Source of the DNA: Eubacterium sp.
GTDB taxonomy: Bacteria; Bacillota; Clostridia; Lachnospirales; Lachnospiraceae
Direction: 5' to 3'
DNA: 64,000 bases
NCBI GenBank assembly: GCA_017541035.1
Contig: JAFXZW010000021.1
Location: forward strand, 1-64,000
A program made the position numbers and the translations under genes. The stretch's first letter is position 1. Every line of letters starts with the position of its first letter. Below the pieces are notes generated by a model that was not told where the DNA came from, ran no database searches, and saw only the letters and a list, made by a program, of their open reading frames with translations. Below are positions 1 to 8,326 of the stretch, piece by piece.

Positions 1-105
1 ATGGAAGAATATATCGAATACTATAACAACGAACGGATCCAGGCAAAAACAAAATGGATGCCTCCCGTAAAATATAGGGAAACATCCATTTGTTCCGGTT
101 ACTAA
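1..105 (+). CDS. IS3-family transposase, C-terminal fragment cut by the window edge
   Basis: The 34 codons before the stop end with the hallmark tail of IS3-family OrfB integrases: a YIEYYNNERIQ stretch followed by a W/M-PPVKYR segment, which sits just after the last acidic residue of the DDE catalytic domain. The reading frame is open to the first base, so the gene continues leftward out of the window. The catalytic DDE residues are not visible here, so activity cannot be judged. The stop lies 29 bases inside the apparent right end of the element, as is usual for this family. The family call is secure from the tail motif; the subgroup is not determined. Confidence 0.85.
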   Translation: MEEYIEYYNNERIQAKTKWMPPVKYRETSICSGY

Positions 106-114
106 TGATAAATG

Positions 115-134
115 TGTCCAGTTTTCTGGGTACA
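115..134. repeat. Right terminal inverted repeat of the IS3-type element
   Basis: Read on the minus strand, this 20-base segment starts TGTACCCAGAAAACTGGACA, which looks like the TGTACC...TGGACA ends of many IS3-family elements and ends in the expected TG/CA dinucleotide. It lies immediately after the transposase stop. The matching left end is outside the window, so element boundaries and target duplication cannot be confirmed. Confidence 0.65.
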
Positions 135-160
135 TATCAAATGCGGGGGGTTTTCCTTTT

Positions 161-973
161 TCAAACCTGTCCGGTTTCCGTTTCTTTTGTCGGAATTTTT
201 GTTCTCTGACTCTTTTCTTCCGTTGGGATTTTTGTTCTCTGACTCTTTTCTTCCGTCGGGATTTTTGTTCCCTGGCCATTTTCTTCCCTCTGCTTTTTTA
301 TCCTTTTCCTGTAAGCAGGATAGAAACATACGAAGTATCCCAGAATAACAACAGGAGCAGCTCCGGCTATGTCCAGCACGGAATGCTGTTTGACAAAGAC
401 TATGGAAACCGTGATCCCAATCGCCAGAAAACTGATCACGGACAGCATTTTAACCCCGGAAAAGCGTTTTGAGTCCGCTGCCGCAAAGACTACCGCGAAT
501 GCACCGATCACATGTTCCGACGGGAAAATACTGGCACTTTCGTCCGCTGAATAGATGCCTTTAACGATCCATGTGAAGAAATTCTCTCTCGGAAAGCTGT
601 CCGGCCGCAGATCATGTCCCGACGGCCAGACGAAGAAAACCGTCAGTGCAATGCCATAGGTCAGGATGAAATAATTCATCAGCCGCTTAAAGGTTGGTAC
701 TTCAAAGCACATGGTATAGAGCAGCATAAGTACCCAGTAGGGAAACCATATGACATAAAAAACGATAAAATACTCGTTGAATGGTATCCTGTCATCCAGA
801 TCACAATGTACGATATGATACCTGCCGAGAGCAAGCTTTTCCGATAAAAAGAACAAGCCGATAAAAACCACCATGACCAGTAACAGCAGCGCGTGCCTGT
901 ACTGCGGTTTGAAAATATCCCGCGGACGCTGAAACCCGGCAAAAGCCCAATCCTTTCTCAGTTCTTCCTTCAT
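161..973 (-). CDS. PAP2-superfamily integral membrane phosphatase with C-terminal 11-residue repeats
   Basis: Predicted six-helix membrane protein of 270 residues. Two signature PAP2 segments are visible: PSEH at residues 151-154 and KQHSVLD at 195-201, supplying the two His and the Asp of the vanadium-peroxidase/PAP2 active site. Helices are apparent near residues 28-48, 68-90, 98-118, 154-167, 178-194 and 204-220. Enzymes of this fold remove phosphate from lipid phosphates or transfer head groups; the substrate here is unknown. The last 35 residues are a basic cytoplasmic tail of near-identical TKIPTEEKSQR repeats, encoded by 33-bp tandem repeats at about 187-285. The stop lies only 27 bp from the IS end, so the repeats abut a mobile element. 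A good promoter lies about 85 bp upstream of the start. Confidence 0.82.
   Translation of the reverse strand: MKEELRKDWAFAGFQRPRDIFKPQYRHALLLLVMVVFIGLFFLSEKLALGRYHIVHCDLDDRIPFNEYFIVFYVIWFPYWVLMLLYTMCFEVPTFKRLMNYFILTYGIALTVFFVWPSGHDLRPDSFPRENFFTWIVKGIYSADESASIFPSEHVIGAFAVVFAAADSKRFSGVKMLSVISFLAIGITVSIVFVKQHSVLDIAGAAPVVILGYFVCFYPAYRKRIKKQREENGQGTKIPTEEKSQRTKIPTEEKSQRTKIPTKETETGQV
187..285. repeat. 33-bp tandem repeats, three copies, inside the PAP2 gene tail
   Basis: Three in-frame units of 33 bp, each starting near GGATTTTTGTTCTCTGACTC on the plus strand, differ by only a few bases and encode the 11-residue repeat of the PAP2 protein. The third copy has decayed. Near identity at DNA level suggests recent slippage expansion. 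Confidence 0.8.
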
Positions 974-1058
974 TGTAACTACCGATATCCTCCGTTTATT
1001 TTCCCGCTGATGTCATGATAGGATGCTCGATTCAAAGAGGTTATGCAAAACCTTTACC

Positions 1059-1087
1059 ATTATAGAGAGCAAATGTCAAGATGACAA
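1059..1087 (-). promoter_or_regulatory. Sigma-A-type promoter for the PAP2 gene
   Basis: Read on the minus strand: TTGTCA (1087-1082), a 17-base spacer, then a perfect TATAAT (1064-1059). It points at the PAP2 gene, giving a leader of roughly 80 nt. A second TTGACA lies within the spacer but at a non-functional distance of 9. Confidence 0.7.
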
Positions 1088-1160
1088 TATCCAGATTTAC
1101 ATTTTTATCCTGATTCATTCCGGTACCCGGGAAATCAGTACCGTATACCGCCCACGACGA

Positions 1161-1194
1161 AAAAAGAGCACAGGTTTTGAACCTGCGCTCTTTT
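1161..1194 (-). terminator. Rho-independent terminator after the degenerate AAA gene
   Basis: An inverted repeat with arms AAAAAGAGC and GCTCTTTT around CAGGTT/AACCTG sits 20 bp past the stop of the minus-strand gene ending at 1214. The U-rich arm is in the right place for minus-strand termination, and the symmetric A/T arms could also stop plus-strand transcripts. Confidence 0.75.
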
Positions 1195-1213
1195 AATCAA
1201 CCGGGAACCTGTC

Positions 1214-2422
1214 CTATGCAATATCCTGTGTCAGAATCTCTTTCTTTCCGGTGATACCGTCCGATTTCTCACGATCATCACACTTTGCCATTACATTATC
1301 CAGATACTCCAGGAAACGATCGATATTTCCTTCCTCCATTCCTGCCAGAGCACCCTTCAGCTTCTCATAGACAGGCTTATCGGCGGTGTAGTTCTTCTCT
1401 TTGATATATCCTCTTGCCAATGCGATCATGCCGCGCTCAGCGATCTTATGAATATCCACCAGATAAATGAACTGATCAACGATCTCCGGATTATCCTCAA
1501 AGAAATTCGCCAGAGAGTCGATCTCGCCGGTCAGGATCACAACATAATCATTCTCCATGGGCAGGGAGTTCCGGATCACTTCAACCAGCTTCTCCGGCTG
1601 CACCAGCCCCGCATTTTCGATGATCAGGCAGCCGCCCTTCAATCCCTGGAGCTTCTCCAGGCCTATCTTGTTCAGCTGCTTTGCCCGAATCTTCGCTATC
1701 TTATCTGATGTCACAAGCCCCATAGCGTAGAAGCTGCGGGCAAAATCTTCACCGACTTTTACGGTACCGAAACCGTTCCGGCCCAGAATGACAATGTTCT
1801 TAGACATATCCGGGTGACGGACTATGGAATTGATGGCTGTCAGCACCGCATCCGAAGTGGTCGGTATGCGGGAGTATTTCTTCAAGTAAACTGCCTCGGC
1901 AGGAATGGTTCCCAGAGGTACTTCTTCGCCGGTTACCGGATCGACAACCTTCTTTCCTCCGACACTGTTCTGTGCCTCCATCTCACGACGTGCAGCTCTC
2001 TGCTCTGCTTTCTTTTCTTCTCTTTCACGCTTTGCAGCCCGTTCGAGACGGCGTTTCACTTCTTCATCATATGCCGCCTGTTCCGACTTGGACACGTAAT
2101 CTGCATCCGGTGCCTTCACCTTCGGCTTCTGTGTCTTCTTTTTGGCCTGTTGCTTCTCCTCCGGTGCTGCTGCCTGCTTCGGAGCGGTTTCCTGTTTCTG
2201 TGCCGTCTCCTGTTTCGGCTTCATTTCAATCTTTTGCTCGGTCTTCTTTTCCGGCTTCTTTACCGGAGTAACCGGTTCTTTTACCTGAGCAGCAGGTTCT
2301 TCCTTCTTCTCCGGTTCTTTCTCAACGACAGGCTGTGCAGCCGGTTTTTCTGGCTCACCCTTCTTGAAAATATTGGCAAGCAGGCGCTTGATTGCCTCGT
2401 ACGCATTGTGAAATGGTTTCAT
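1214..2422 (-). CDS. AAA-like protein with degenerate nucleotide-binding motifs and a Lys/Glu/Pro-rich N-terminal region
   Basis: 402 residues from the ATG at 2422, chosen because GGGGGGCGAGAG lies just upstream; a longer in-frame start exists at 2482. Residues about 20-110 are low-complexity K/E/P/A/Q-rich, followed by a charged helix to about residue 155. The C-terminal 210 residues resemble the CbxX/SpoVK-type AAA fold: ILGRNGFGTVKV (212-223) sits where a Walker A (GxxGxGKT) should be, and GGCLIIENAG (263-272) where Walker B (hhhhDE) should be, followed by a helix and a strand like those of the intact AAA protein at 57.6 kb. The P-loop Lys is out of place and Asp-Glu has become Glu-Asn, so ATP hydrolysis is unlikely. 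It may be a scaffold or regulatory partner; function is unknown. Confidence 0.7.
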   Translation of the reverse strand: MKPFHNAYEAIKRLLANIFKKGEPEKPAAQPVVEKEPEKKEEPAAQVKEPVTPVKKPEKKTEQKIEMKPKQETAQKQETAPKQAAAPEEKQQAKKKTQKPKVKAPDADYVSKSEQAAYDEEVKRRLERAAKREREEKKAEQRAARREMEAQNSVGGKKVVDPVTGEEVPLGTIPAEAVYLKKYSRIPTTSDAVLTAINSIVRHPDMSKNIVILGRNGFGTVKVGEDFARSFYAMGLVTSDKIAKIRAKQLNKIGLEKLQGLKGGCLIIENAGLVQPEKLVEVIRNSLPMENDYVVILTGEIDSLANFFEDNPEIVDQFIYLVDIHKIAERGMIALARGYIKEKNYTADKPVYEKLKGALAGMEEGNIDRFLEYLDNVMAKCDDREKSDGITGKKEILTQDIA

Positions 2423-2573
2423 ATCTCTCGCCCCCCTGGCATGATAAGTACAAAAATACGTATCAATTATAGCAAAAAACAAATCAGAATACCATAGTTA
2501 TTCTTCTTTTTTTATGTCCGATTTCGGAAAACATGAATCACCGGTTTTGGGCATATTTACCTATTTTTCCTTC

Positions 2574-4064
2574 CTAATCCACCTTAACCTCGATATGATG
2601 CTTCGCTTCAGAAAGTCTGGACAAGAGCGCTACCGTTTCCACATGAACCGTCTGTGGATAGCCGTCTGTAGCCGCAGCACGCACGACGCGGTATCCTCTC
2701 TCCTGAATGGTAACCAGATCTCTGGCCAGAGAGGTGGGCTTACAACTGATATAAATGATGTGCTCCACACCGTAAGAAAGGATCTTCTCCAAAGCCTTAG
2801 GTGTACAGCCGTCTCTCGGAGGATCCAGAACGATGAAATCAGGCTTTTCCTCAATCTCATCGAGTTTTTTCAGAACATCTCCTGCGATGAATTCACAGTT
2901 CTTCAGCCTGTTCAGCTTTGCATTTTCCCGGGCTGCTTCCACGGCCTCTTCCACAAGTTCAATCCCGTAAACCCTTGTGGCAACCGGTGAAAGGATCTGG
3001 GCTATGGTTCCCGTTCCGCTGTAAAGGTCGTAGATCACCCCCGCCTTCCCGTCAGGACATGCGGAAAGAACATATTCCCTTACCTTCCGGTAAAGGACTT
3101 CGCAGCCCCTTGTATTGGTCTGGAAAAATGAAAAAGGTGATATCTTAAAGCGAAGGCCCAGCACTTCCTCCATCAGATAATCATCCCCGTAGAGCTTCGT
3201 CAGAGAGTCGCAGACAACCGCATCCGCAAGAGAATCATTTTCCGTATAAAGGACTCCGGCCAGATGGCTGTGGCTTGTCAGGGTCTCAAAGCGGCCCTCC
3301 GACTCCAGTCGGAGCAGACCCGCCACATATTCGGGAAGATGAAGTTCTTCTATCACTTCGTTCCGCAGTCCTTCCCCGATGTCACCCTGCTTTTTTTCCG
3401 TCAGTTCATGCCGGGTGGTAGTGACCAGATTTACCAGGATCCCTCCGTCCGCAAAGGACTGCCGGATCACCAGATGCCGCAGGATGCCCGTACGCTGCAT
3501 TTTATGATAGAAATTCACACGATGCTTCCGGAAGAAACTCTGGGTAAATTTCAGGATCTCATTCCATGCCGGGCGGACCAATGCACAGCTGTGGATTCCG
3601 AGGACATCATAAGTGGAACCCTGCCTGTGCAGTCCCAGTGTCAGCGGACCGTCCTTTTCCTCATCCCCGAAGGTAAACTCCATCTTATTCCTGTACTGCA
3701 GCGGATCCGGCGAAGCTTCGATCCCTTCCCAGGGAAGATCATGAACAACCTCCGAAAGCAGAGTCTTTACCATTTTCTCCTTCAGGCGAAGTTGGTTGGT
3801 ATATGCCACCTGCTGATAGCTGCACCCCCCGCACTCATAAAAATGCGGACAGACCGGTTTCTTTGATGCAAGTGGGGATTCCTTCTTCGTTTCCAGGAGG
3901 ATGGCCTCCGCATGCCCGCTTCTTTTCTTTTTGACTCGGACTGACACTTCAGCCCCCGGAAGGACATTTTTCACCGAAACCGATGTGTCCTCATAATGAA
4001 AATATCCCTTATTGGGGAAGCGGATCTCTTCGATCTTTCCTTCCAGGATGTCTCCTTTTTTCAT
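2574..4064 (-). CDS. rlmD: 23S rRNA (uracil-5-)-methyltransferase, RlmD/RumA family
   Basis: 496 residues with the family layout: an N-terminal TRAM RNA-binding domain (about 1-60), a Fe-S cluster motif with Cys72, Cys78 and Cys81 (CPHFYECGGC) and a further Cys in a GIHSCALV segment, then a Rossmann methyltransferase domain. SAM motif LYSGTGTIAQ, the DPPRDGC loop and the ISCKPTSLARD motif with the catalytic Cys are all intact. Family members place a methyl group on C5 of specific uridines of 23S rRNA; which uridine (U747 or U1939 in E. coli numbering) is not decided by sequence alone, and Firmicutes relatives (RlmCD) can do both. ATG start is followed closely by MKKGDILEGKI, typical for the family. 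Confidence 0.92.
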   Translation of the reverse strand: MKKGDILEGKIEEIRFPNKGYFHYEDTSVSVKNVLPGAEVSVRVKKKRSGHAEAILLETKKESPLASKKPVCPHFYECGGCSYQQVAYTNQLRLKEKMVKTLLSEVVHDLPWEGIEASPDPLQYRNKMEFTFGDEEKDGPLTLGLHRQGSTYDVLGIHSCALVRPAWNEILKFTQSFFRKHRVNFYHKMQRTGILRHLVIRQSFADGGILVNLVTTTRHELTEKKQGDIGEGLRNEVIEELHLPEYVAGLLRLESEGRFETLTSHSHLAGVLYTENDSLADAVVCDSLTKLYGDDYLMEEVLGLRFKISPFSFFQTNTRGCEVLYRKVREYVLSACPDGKAGVIYDLYSGTGTIAQILSPVATRVYGIELVEEAVEAARENAKLNRLKNCEFIAGDVLKKLDEIEEKPDFIVLDPPRDGCTPKALEKILSYGVEHIIYISCKPTSLARDLVTIQERGYRVVRAAATDGYPQTVHVETVALLSRLSEAKHHIEVKVD

Positions 4065-4243
4065 CTTTTATTTCTCCATAATACCGGATTGCCGTATCAA
4101 TTCCCGGGTCTGATTCCCAATCGTCCGCTCCGTCTTTTTCGGCCGTTCAATGAAGCCTTCTGTATTCCTGCTCCGTCTTTTTCGGTCGTCCGAGGTGACC
4201 TGCCATGGTTTCGTTATGTCTTTTTTCGGCCGTCCGATGTACA
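4065..4243. other. Intergenic region with three short direct repeats at 43-base spacing
   Basis: No gene seen. A core of about 22 bases, CGTCTTTTTCGGCCGT followed by a CC/TC-A/G-ATG-like end, occurs at about 4131, 4174 and 4217, with 1-4 differences between copies. The bases between copies are not conserved. Purpose unknown. Confidence 0.5.
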
Positions 4244-4732
4244 TTACAGTGTTCTCAGTTCGGGTACAAGTTCCCCCTCCTCATCCACCGTAAGCAGGAT
4301 ATATGTTTTTGCAAAGCCCGTCTGCCGTGGAAGGGAAATGCTTCCCGGATTCAGGATCAGCAGCTTTCTTTTCAGCCGGATATCCGGCACGTGGGTATGA
4401 CCGTACATCGCCACATCACAGCCGTTTTCCAGTGCTGTCTTTTCCAGATTCTCCGTGCCGTAGCTCACATGCTGCCTGTGCCCGTGGGCTGCAAAACATT
4501 TATGTCTTCCGATCTGAAAAACCGTAAAGGAAGGAAGATTCGGATCATAATCACAGTTTCCCGCCACAAAAAAGCAGGAGGTTCCTGCTTCCTTCTGTAT
4601 CTCCTCCGTGCTGCCCTGGATATCTCCCAGATGCACCAGAAGGTCAAAGGGTTTTTCCTTCCGGATCGTCTCAAGAACATTGGTTGTCCTGGCGTGGGAA
4701 TCACTGAGGATCAGTATTTTCGAAGCATCCAT
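4244..4732 (-). CDS. YfcE/MJ0936-type metallophosphoesterase
   Basis: 162 residues, normal length for the small YfcE-like phosphodiesterases. The metal-binding blocks are seen in order: SDSH (D and H, about 10-13), LVHLGDIQG (GD), VAGNCDYD (GNC-D), and near the C-terminus AAHGH and MYGHTHVPDIR (GHTH). Such enzymes bind two divalent metals and split phosphodiesters in the cytosol; the physiological substrate is uncertain. The start overlaps the end of the rdgB-like gene by 32 bp, so the two are very likely co-transcribed and translationally coupled. Confidence 0.88.
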   Translation of the reverse strand: MDASKILILSDSHARTTNVLETIRKEKPFDLLVHLGDIQGSTEEIQKEAGTSCFFVAGNCDYDPNLPSFTVFQIGRHKCFAAHGHRQHVSYGTENLEKTALENGCDVAMYGHTHVPDIRLKRKLLILNPGSISLPRQTGFAKTYILLTVDEEGELVPELRTL

Positions 4733-5315
4733 ATTTTTCCAGTTCCTTCCGCATCATGCGAAGCGCTTTTCCCCGATGACTGATAGCATTCTTCTCCTCA
4801 GGTGAGATTTCCGCAGAGGTCTTCCCGTATTCGGGCAGGAAGAAAATGGGATCATAGCCGAAGCCGTTTTCTCCCGCCTGCTCATAAGCGATCCGTCCTT
4901 CCATGGTACCCCTCACACAAAGCTCCGTACCATCCGGCAGCACCGCAGCAACCGCACAGACAAACCGGGCAGTCCTCTTTTCATCCGGTACCCCCTCCAG
5001 TCTCCGGATCAGTTCTTTATTCTTGATATCATAGGAGGTGTCCTCTCCCAGATAACGTGCTGAATAAATGCCCGGTTCTCCATTCAGGTAATCGATACAA
5101 AGGCCGGAATCATCTGCCAGAACAAGTTCTCCCGTTGCCTCATGAATCGCCCGCGCCTTGATCAACGAGTTTTCCTCGAAGCTCTGACCGTTTTCATCCA
5201 CATCAACGCTTATCCCCGCCTCCTTCATGGAAAGGATCTCCATATCGTTGTTCCCGAAGATCGCGCGGATTTCCCTCATTTTATTCTGGTTTCCCGTTGC
5301 AAAGATCAGTTTCAT
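4701..5315 (-). CDS. rdgB: Non-canonical purine NTP pyrophosphatase (RdgB/HAM1 family)
   Basis: 204 residues. The N-terminal FATGNQNKMREI motif, the VLADDSGLCIDYLNGEPGIYSARY substrate pocket (seen in two parts: LADDSGLCID and PGIYSARYLG) and the late GFGYDPIFFLPEYGKT and SHRGKAL motifs are all present. The family hydrolyses ITP, dITP and XTP to monophosphates, keeping deaminated purines out of DNA and RNA. ATG start with AGGAGAAG upstream. It starts the pair with the phosphoesterase and follows the protease gene by 9 bp, so all three may be one transcript. Confidence 0.93.
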   Translation of the reverse strand: MKLIFATGNQNKMREIRAIFGNNDMEILSMKEAGISVDVDENGQSFEENSLIKARAIHEATGELVLADDSGLCIDYLNGEPGIYSARYLGEDTSYDIKNKELIRRLEGVPDEKRTARFVCAVAAVLPDGTELCVRGTMEGRIAYEQAGENGFGYDPIFFLPEYGKTSAEISPEEKNAISHRGKALRMMRKELEKYGCFENTDPQ

Positions 5316-5324
5316 TTTCTTCTC

Positions 5325-7022
5325 CTAACGATTCTTTGTAAATACCTTCAGACAAAGGTTGCAGCCCTTATCTTCCACACGGTTCCAAACCTCTCCATAC
5401 AGACTGATATAGCCTTCGCCGTCGGAAATATCCGCATATTTCGAGCGTTCATCCGCCACATATTCAACGGCGATCGGGTTGGTGGAACCCTTCGTTATCG
5501 CCTCGATCACAACGGCGAATTTCTGCCCCTTTGTAAGCTCAGGCGGTTCCGGAATATCCACTGTATAGTAACCGGCATACCGGGTTTCTCCGGACAGGAG
5601 CAGTTCCCTGTTATTCAGGTCCTCCGGTGTGGAGGCATCCGCTACATAATAAACCGAGAAGGATGTATCCGGACCCGTAGCATAGAAGGAAATCCCGGCC
5701 AGGGTCTCATCCCGTTCCGCAGTATAGCAGTTTGCAAAAAAAGCTTCGGGTCTGCTGAAGCCCAGCTGACCCACCCAGCCCAAAAGATCCGACTGGTAGA
5801 TATGATCAAAATTATCCGGTTCTCCCAGCTTTGTATAAACGATGGATTGACCGCATAGATTAACATCTGCGTAGGACACGTAAAAATATCCTTCATCCCC
5901 GAATTCTGTTCCCCAGCTGTTCTTACAGATATACGCTCCGTCCGATGGCGGCATGATAGAGAAATTCTCCTTTGGCCAGGAATCATCCCAGCCCACAACC
6001 ACCACGTCATGATTAGGTGTTTTTTCGCCGACATAATAATACGATGCCGTGTCCTCATTGTAATACTGGGACGCATAGCCTGTGTATTCCATCTCCAGAT
6101 ACAACGAGGTTTCCACCCCGCCGTAGCGGTAAATAGCACTTTTTATGATATCATCATCTCTCTTTCCGATGACAATGGCTTCTTCCAGATGCTTTACCGC
6201 AGTGAGGTCATCTCTCGATTTTCCGTCGCCATATGGGTCATCAGCTTCATAGACCGGGCCCTGCCAGGCCGCCAGATAAGCAATACTCATGGTATGCTCT
6301 CCGCCCTTTGTCAGCTCCAGTTTGTAGCTGTTATTCATAGCCATATGATCGGTCGAATAGATATTTTCCTCATAGGGCATCAGGGTGGTCTCCAATGCGC
6401 CCAGGGATGCAAAGGCCCAGCAGGTTCCGTAACGTCCCTGATCCCGTACCGGGGTCACTCTGCCCTTTTCCCTCATATCGTATTTCCCGGGAAGAGGACT
6501 GACTGCGACCACTTCTTCCACCTCAACCGTTTTATCAATATAGGAAAAGGATGCTCGATAACCCATGGCGGACAGTAGTTCCTCCATGGGCAGGTACAGG
6601 CTTTCCCTCGCTTCGTCATAGATGTAGCCCGCCGAAAGCTCCGTAACAACGCCGTCTATTTCAGCCTTTTTGCTTTCCGGGAAAAGGCGGATCCGCGTAT
6701 TTCCACGTTCCACAAGCACATCCCCGTTGGAATAACGCAGGATTGAACAGCCCAGAATATCCTCCAGGAAACGTTCCGGACATAACAGTTTCAGATCATC
6801 ATTCAGCCGGATATCGTAACCGAAATTCCGAAGACTCTTGCCGGAGAGCAGGATGTCTATCCCATCCGTCCGGATCTCCTCCACCGTTCGATCCCGAAAT
6901 GTACTGACACTGTCCTGAAACCGTTCTGTTTTTTCGACCTTCCCCTGCGGCCTGTCGGAAAAAAGAAAAACCATTCCAACAATAACAGCCAGGAGGAGAA
7001 GGATCAGGATCCATTTCTTCAA
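5325..7022 (-). CDS. Exported papain-like (C1A) cysteine protease with a copper-amine-oxidase-N-like stalk domain
   Basis: 565 residues, TTG start at 7022 behind GAGAGG. Residues 4-22 are a hydrophobic signal or anchor segment. Residues about 55-170 resemble the copper-amine-oxidase N-terminal (stalk) fold, with the SLYLPMEELLSAMGY signature. The peptidase domain follows: Gln195 and Cys201 in DQGRYGTCWAFAS, His338 in NHDVVVVGWDDSW, Asn368 in KNSWGTEFGDEGYFYVSY, i.e. a full oxyanion-hole/Cys/His/Asn set. Residues about 400-565 are a beta-rich region matching in position the lectin-like domain often fused to clostridial C1 proteases. It should act outside the membrane on proteins; the target is unknown. 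Its stop lies 9 bp from the rdgB-like start. Confidence 0.85.
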   Translation of the reverse strand: MKKWILILLLLAVIVGMVFLFSDRPQGKVEKTERFQDSVSTFRDRTVEEIRTDGIDILLSGKSLRNFGYDIRLNDDLKLLCPERFLEDILGCSILRYSNGDVLVERGNTRIRLFPESKKAEIDGVVTELSAGYIYDEARESLYLPMEELLSAMGYRASFSYIDKTVEVEEVVAVSPLPGKYDMREKGRVTPVRDQGRYGTCWAFASLGALETTLMPYEENIYSTDHMAMNNSYKLELTKGGEHTMSIAYLAAWQGPVYEADDPYGDGKSRDDLTAVKHLEEAIVIGKRDDDIIKSAIYRYGGVETSLYLEMEYTGYASQYYNEDTASYYYVGEKTPNHDVVVVGWDDSWPKENFSIMPPSDGAYICKNSWGTEFGDEGYFYVSYADVNLCGQSIVYTKLGEPDNFDHIYQSDLLGWVGQLGFSRPEAFFANCYTAERDETLAGISFYATGPDTSFSVYYVADASTPEDLNNRELLLSGETRYAGYYTVDIPEPPELTKGQKFAVVIEAITKGSTNPIAVEYVADERSKYADISDGEGYISLYGEVWNRVEDKGCNLCLKVFTKNR

Positions 7023-7136
7023 TTTATTTGCCTCTCTGTATCATCAGCCGGGAACAAACCACCTTTCGCCCCGGCATCAGCCTTTTCTCTTCAGCCGGAG
7101 TTCGGCACCATCATTGCACCTTCATCCGGGTATATC

Positions 7137-8300
7137 CTATTTTATAACCCCGGTAGGTCTGGCCGGCGGTTTCGGTCCCAGATACTGATAGAAATATGAC
7201 CGGATCATACCGTTGTAGATCTTCCGATTTTTATCCGCCTTCCGTCCGATGTACTTCTCCGCTTCCTCGTAGGAAGTGATCAGGTACATGGACCATTTGT
7301 CCAAACGTCTGTATACTTCACCGATGGTGCGGTAAAGCTCCTCCAGTTCCACCTTCTCGGACAGCCGCTCTCCGTATGGAGGGTTGGTCACAAGAAATCC
7401 ATAGGGTTTCGGATGACGAAGATCCGCCACGTCTCTTTCCTGAAAATGGATATACTGCTCCACACCTGCCGCACGGGCATTTTCACGGGCACAACGTACC
7501 ATTTCACCATCCAGATCATACCCCTGGAGATGCATGGTTATGTCCCTGTGCTCCAGGCTTTTGGCTTCTTCTCTGGCCTTCTCCCAGTCATCTTCCGTGA
7601 GCAGCTTTCTCCATTTCTCCGCCGTGAAATTCCTTTTTATGCCCGGTGCGATATTGGCTCCCAGCATGGCGGCTTCTATGGGAAATGTCCCGCTCCCGCA
7701 GAAAGGATCCACCAGAATCCGGTCACTTCGCCAGGGCGTCAGCATCAGCAATGCCGCTGCAAGGGTTTCCGATATGGGGGCTTTGCCCACCAGCTTCCGG
7801 TACCCTCTTTTATGCAGGGACACGCCGGAGCTGTCCAATCCGATCGTCACTCTGTCTTTCAGAATGAATACCCTGACAGGATAATCCTCTCCGTCTTCTG
7901 TGAAGTGCTCAACATGATAGGTTTTCCGGAGGCGGTCCACCATGGCCTTTTTCACAATGGACTGAATTGCGGAAGCACTGAAAAGCTGACTGCGGTTCGT
8001 AGTGGCCTTCGTCACCCAGAACCGTCCGTTCCGGGGAATATACCTCTCCCACGGGATTGCCTTAACGCTTTCAAAAAGCTCATCAAAGCTGGCTGCCGTA
8101 AACTCTCCGCAGCTAAGAAGGATACGTTCTGCCGTACGGATCCGGATGTTGCTTCTGGCTATTGCCAATCTGTCTCCCTGAAATACAACACGTCCGTCTT
8201 CCACTGAGAGGATCGGATAATCAAGGGACTGTATTTCTTTTTTTAATACCGCCTCCAATCCGAAATGACAGGGTGCGATGAGAGTATAGAGCTCTTCCAC
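7137..8300 (-). CDS. THUMP-domain 23S rRNA guanine-N2 methyltransferase (RlmL-N/YpsC type)
   Basis: About 387 residues. An N-terminal THUMP domain (about 1-155) is followed by a class I methyltransferase fold with LVDPFCGSGTFPIEAAM (SAM motif) and VTNPPYGERL (the NPPY catalytic loop used for exocyclic amino methylation). By family it methylates N2 of a guanine of 23S rRNA. I place the start at GTG 8300 because GGAGG ends 5 bases before it; the in-frame TTG at 8312 would swallow the ribosome-binding site. The protein would then start directly at the conserved ELYTLIAPCHFGLEAVL segment. Confidence 0.87.
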   Translation of the reverse strand: MEELYTLIAPCHFGLEAVLKKEIQSLDYPILSVEDGRVVFQGDRLAIARSNIRIRTAERILLSCGEFTAASFDELFESVKAIPWERYIPRNGRFWVTKATTNRSQLFSASAIQSIVKKAMVDRLRKTYHVEHFTEDGEDYPVRVFILKDRVTIGLDSSGVSLHKRGYRKLVGKAPISETLAAALLMLTPWRSDRILVDPFCGSGTFPIEAAMLGANIAPGIKRNFTAEKWRKLLTEDDWEKAREEAKSLEHRDITMHLQGYDLDGEMVRCARENARAAGVEQYIHFQERDVADLRHPKPYGFLVTNPPYGERLSEKVELEELYRTIGEVYRRLDKWSMYLITSYEEAEKYIGRKADKNRKIYNGMIRSYFYQYLGPKPPARPTGVIK

Positions 8301-8326
8301 ATTTTCCTCCAAATGATCTATCTATT

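Noticed and set aside
1020..1160. Possible tRNA or small RNA in the PAP2 upstream gap
   Set aside because: No cloverleaf or T-loop motif; a promoter and short leader explain the region.
4131..4238. Possible CRISPR-like array (three evenly spaced repeats)
   Set aside because: Only three imperfect 22-base copies, with divergent ends and no cas genes near; spacers of about 21 bases are too short.
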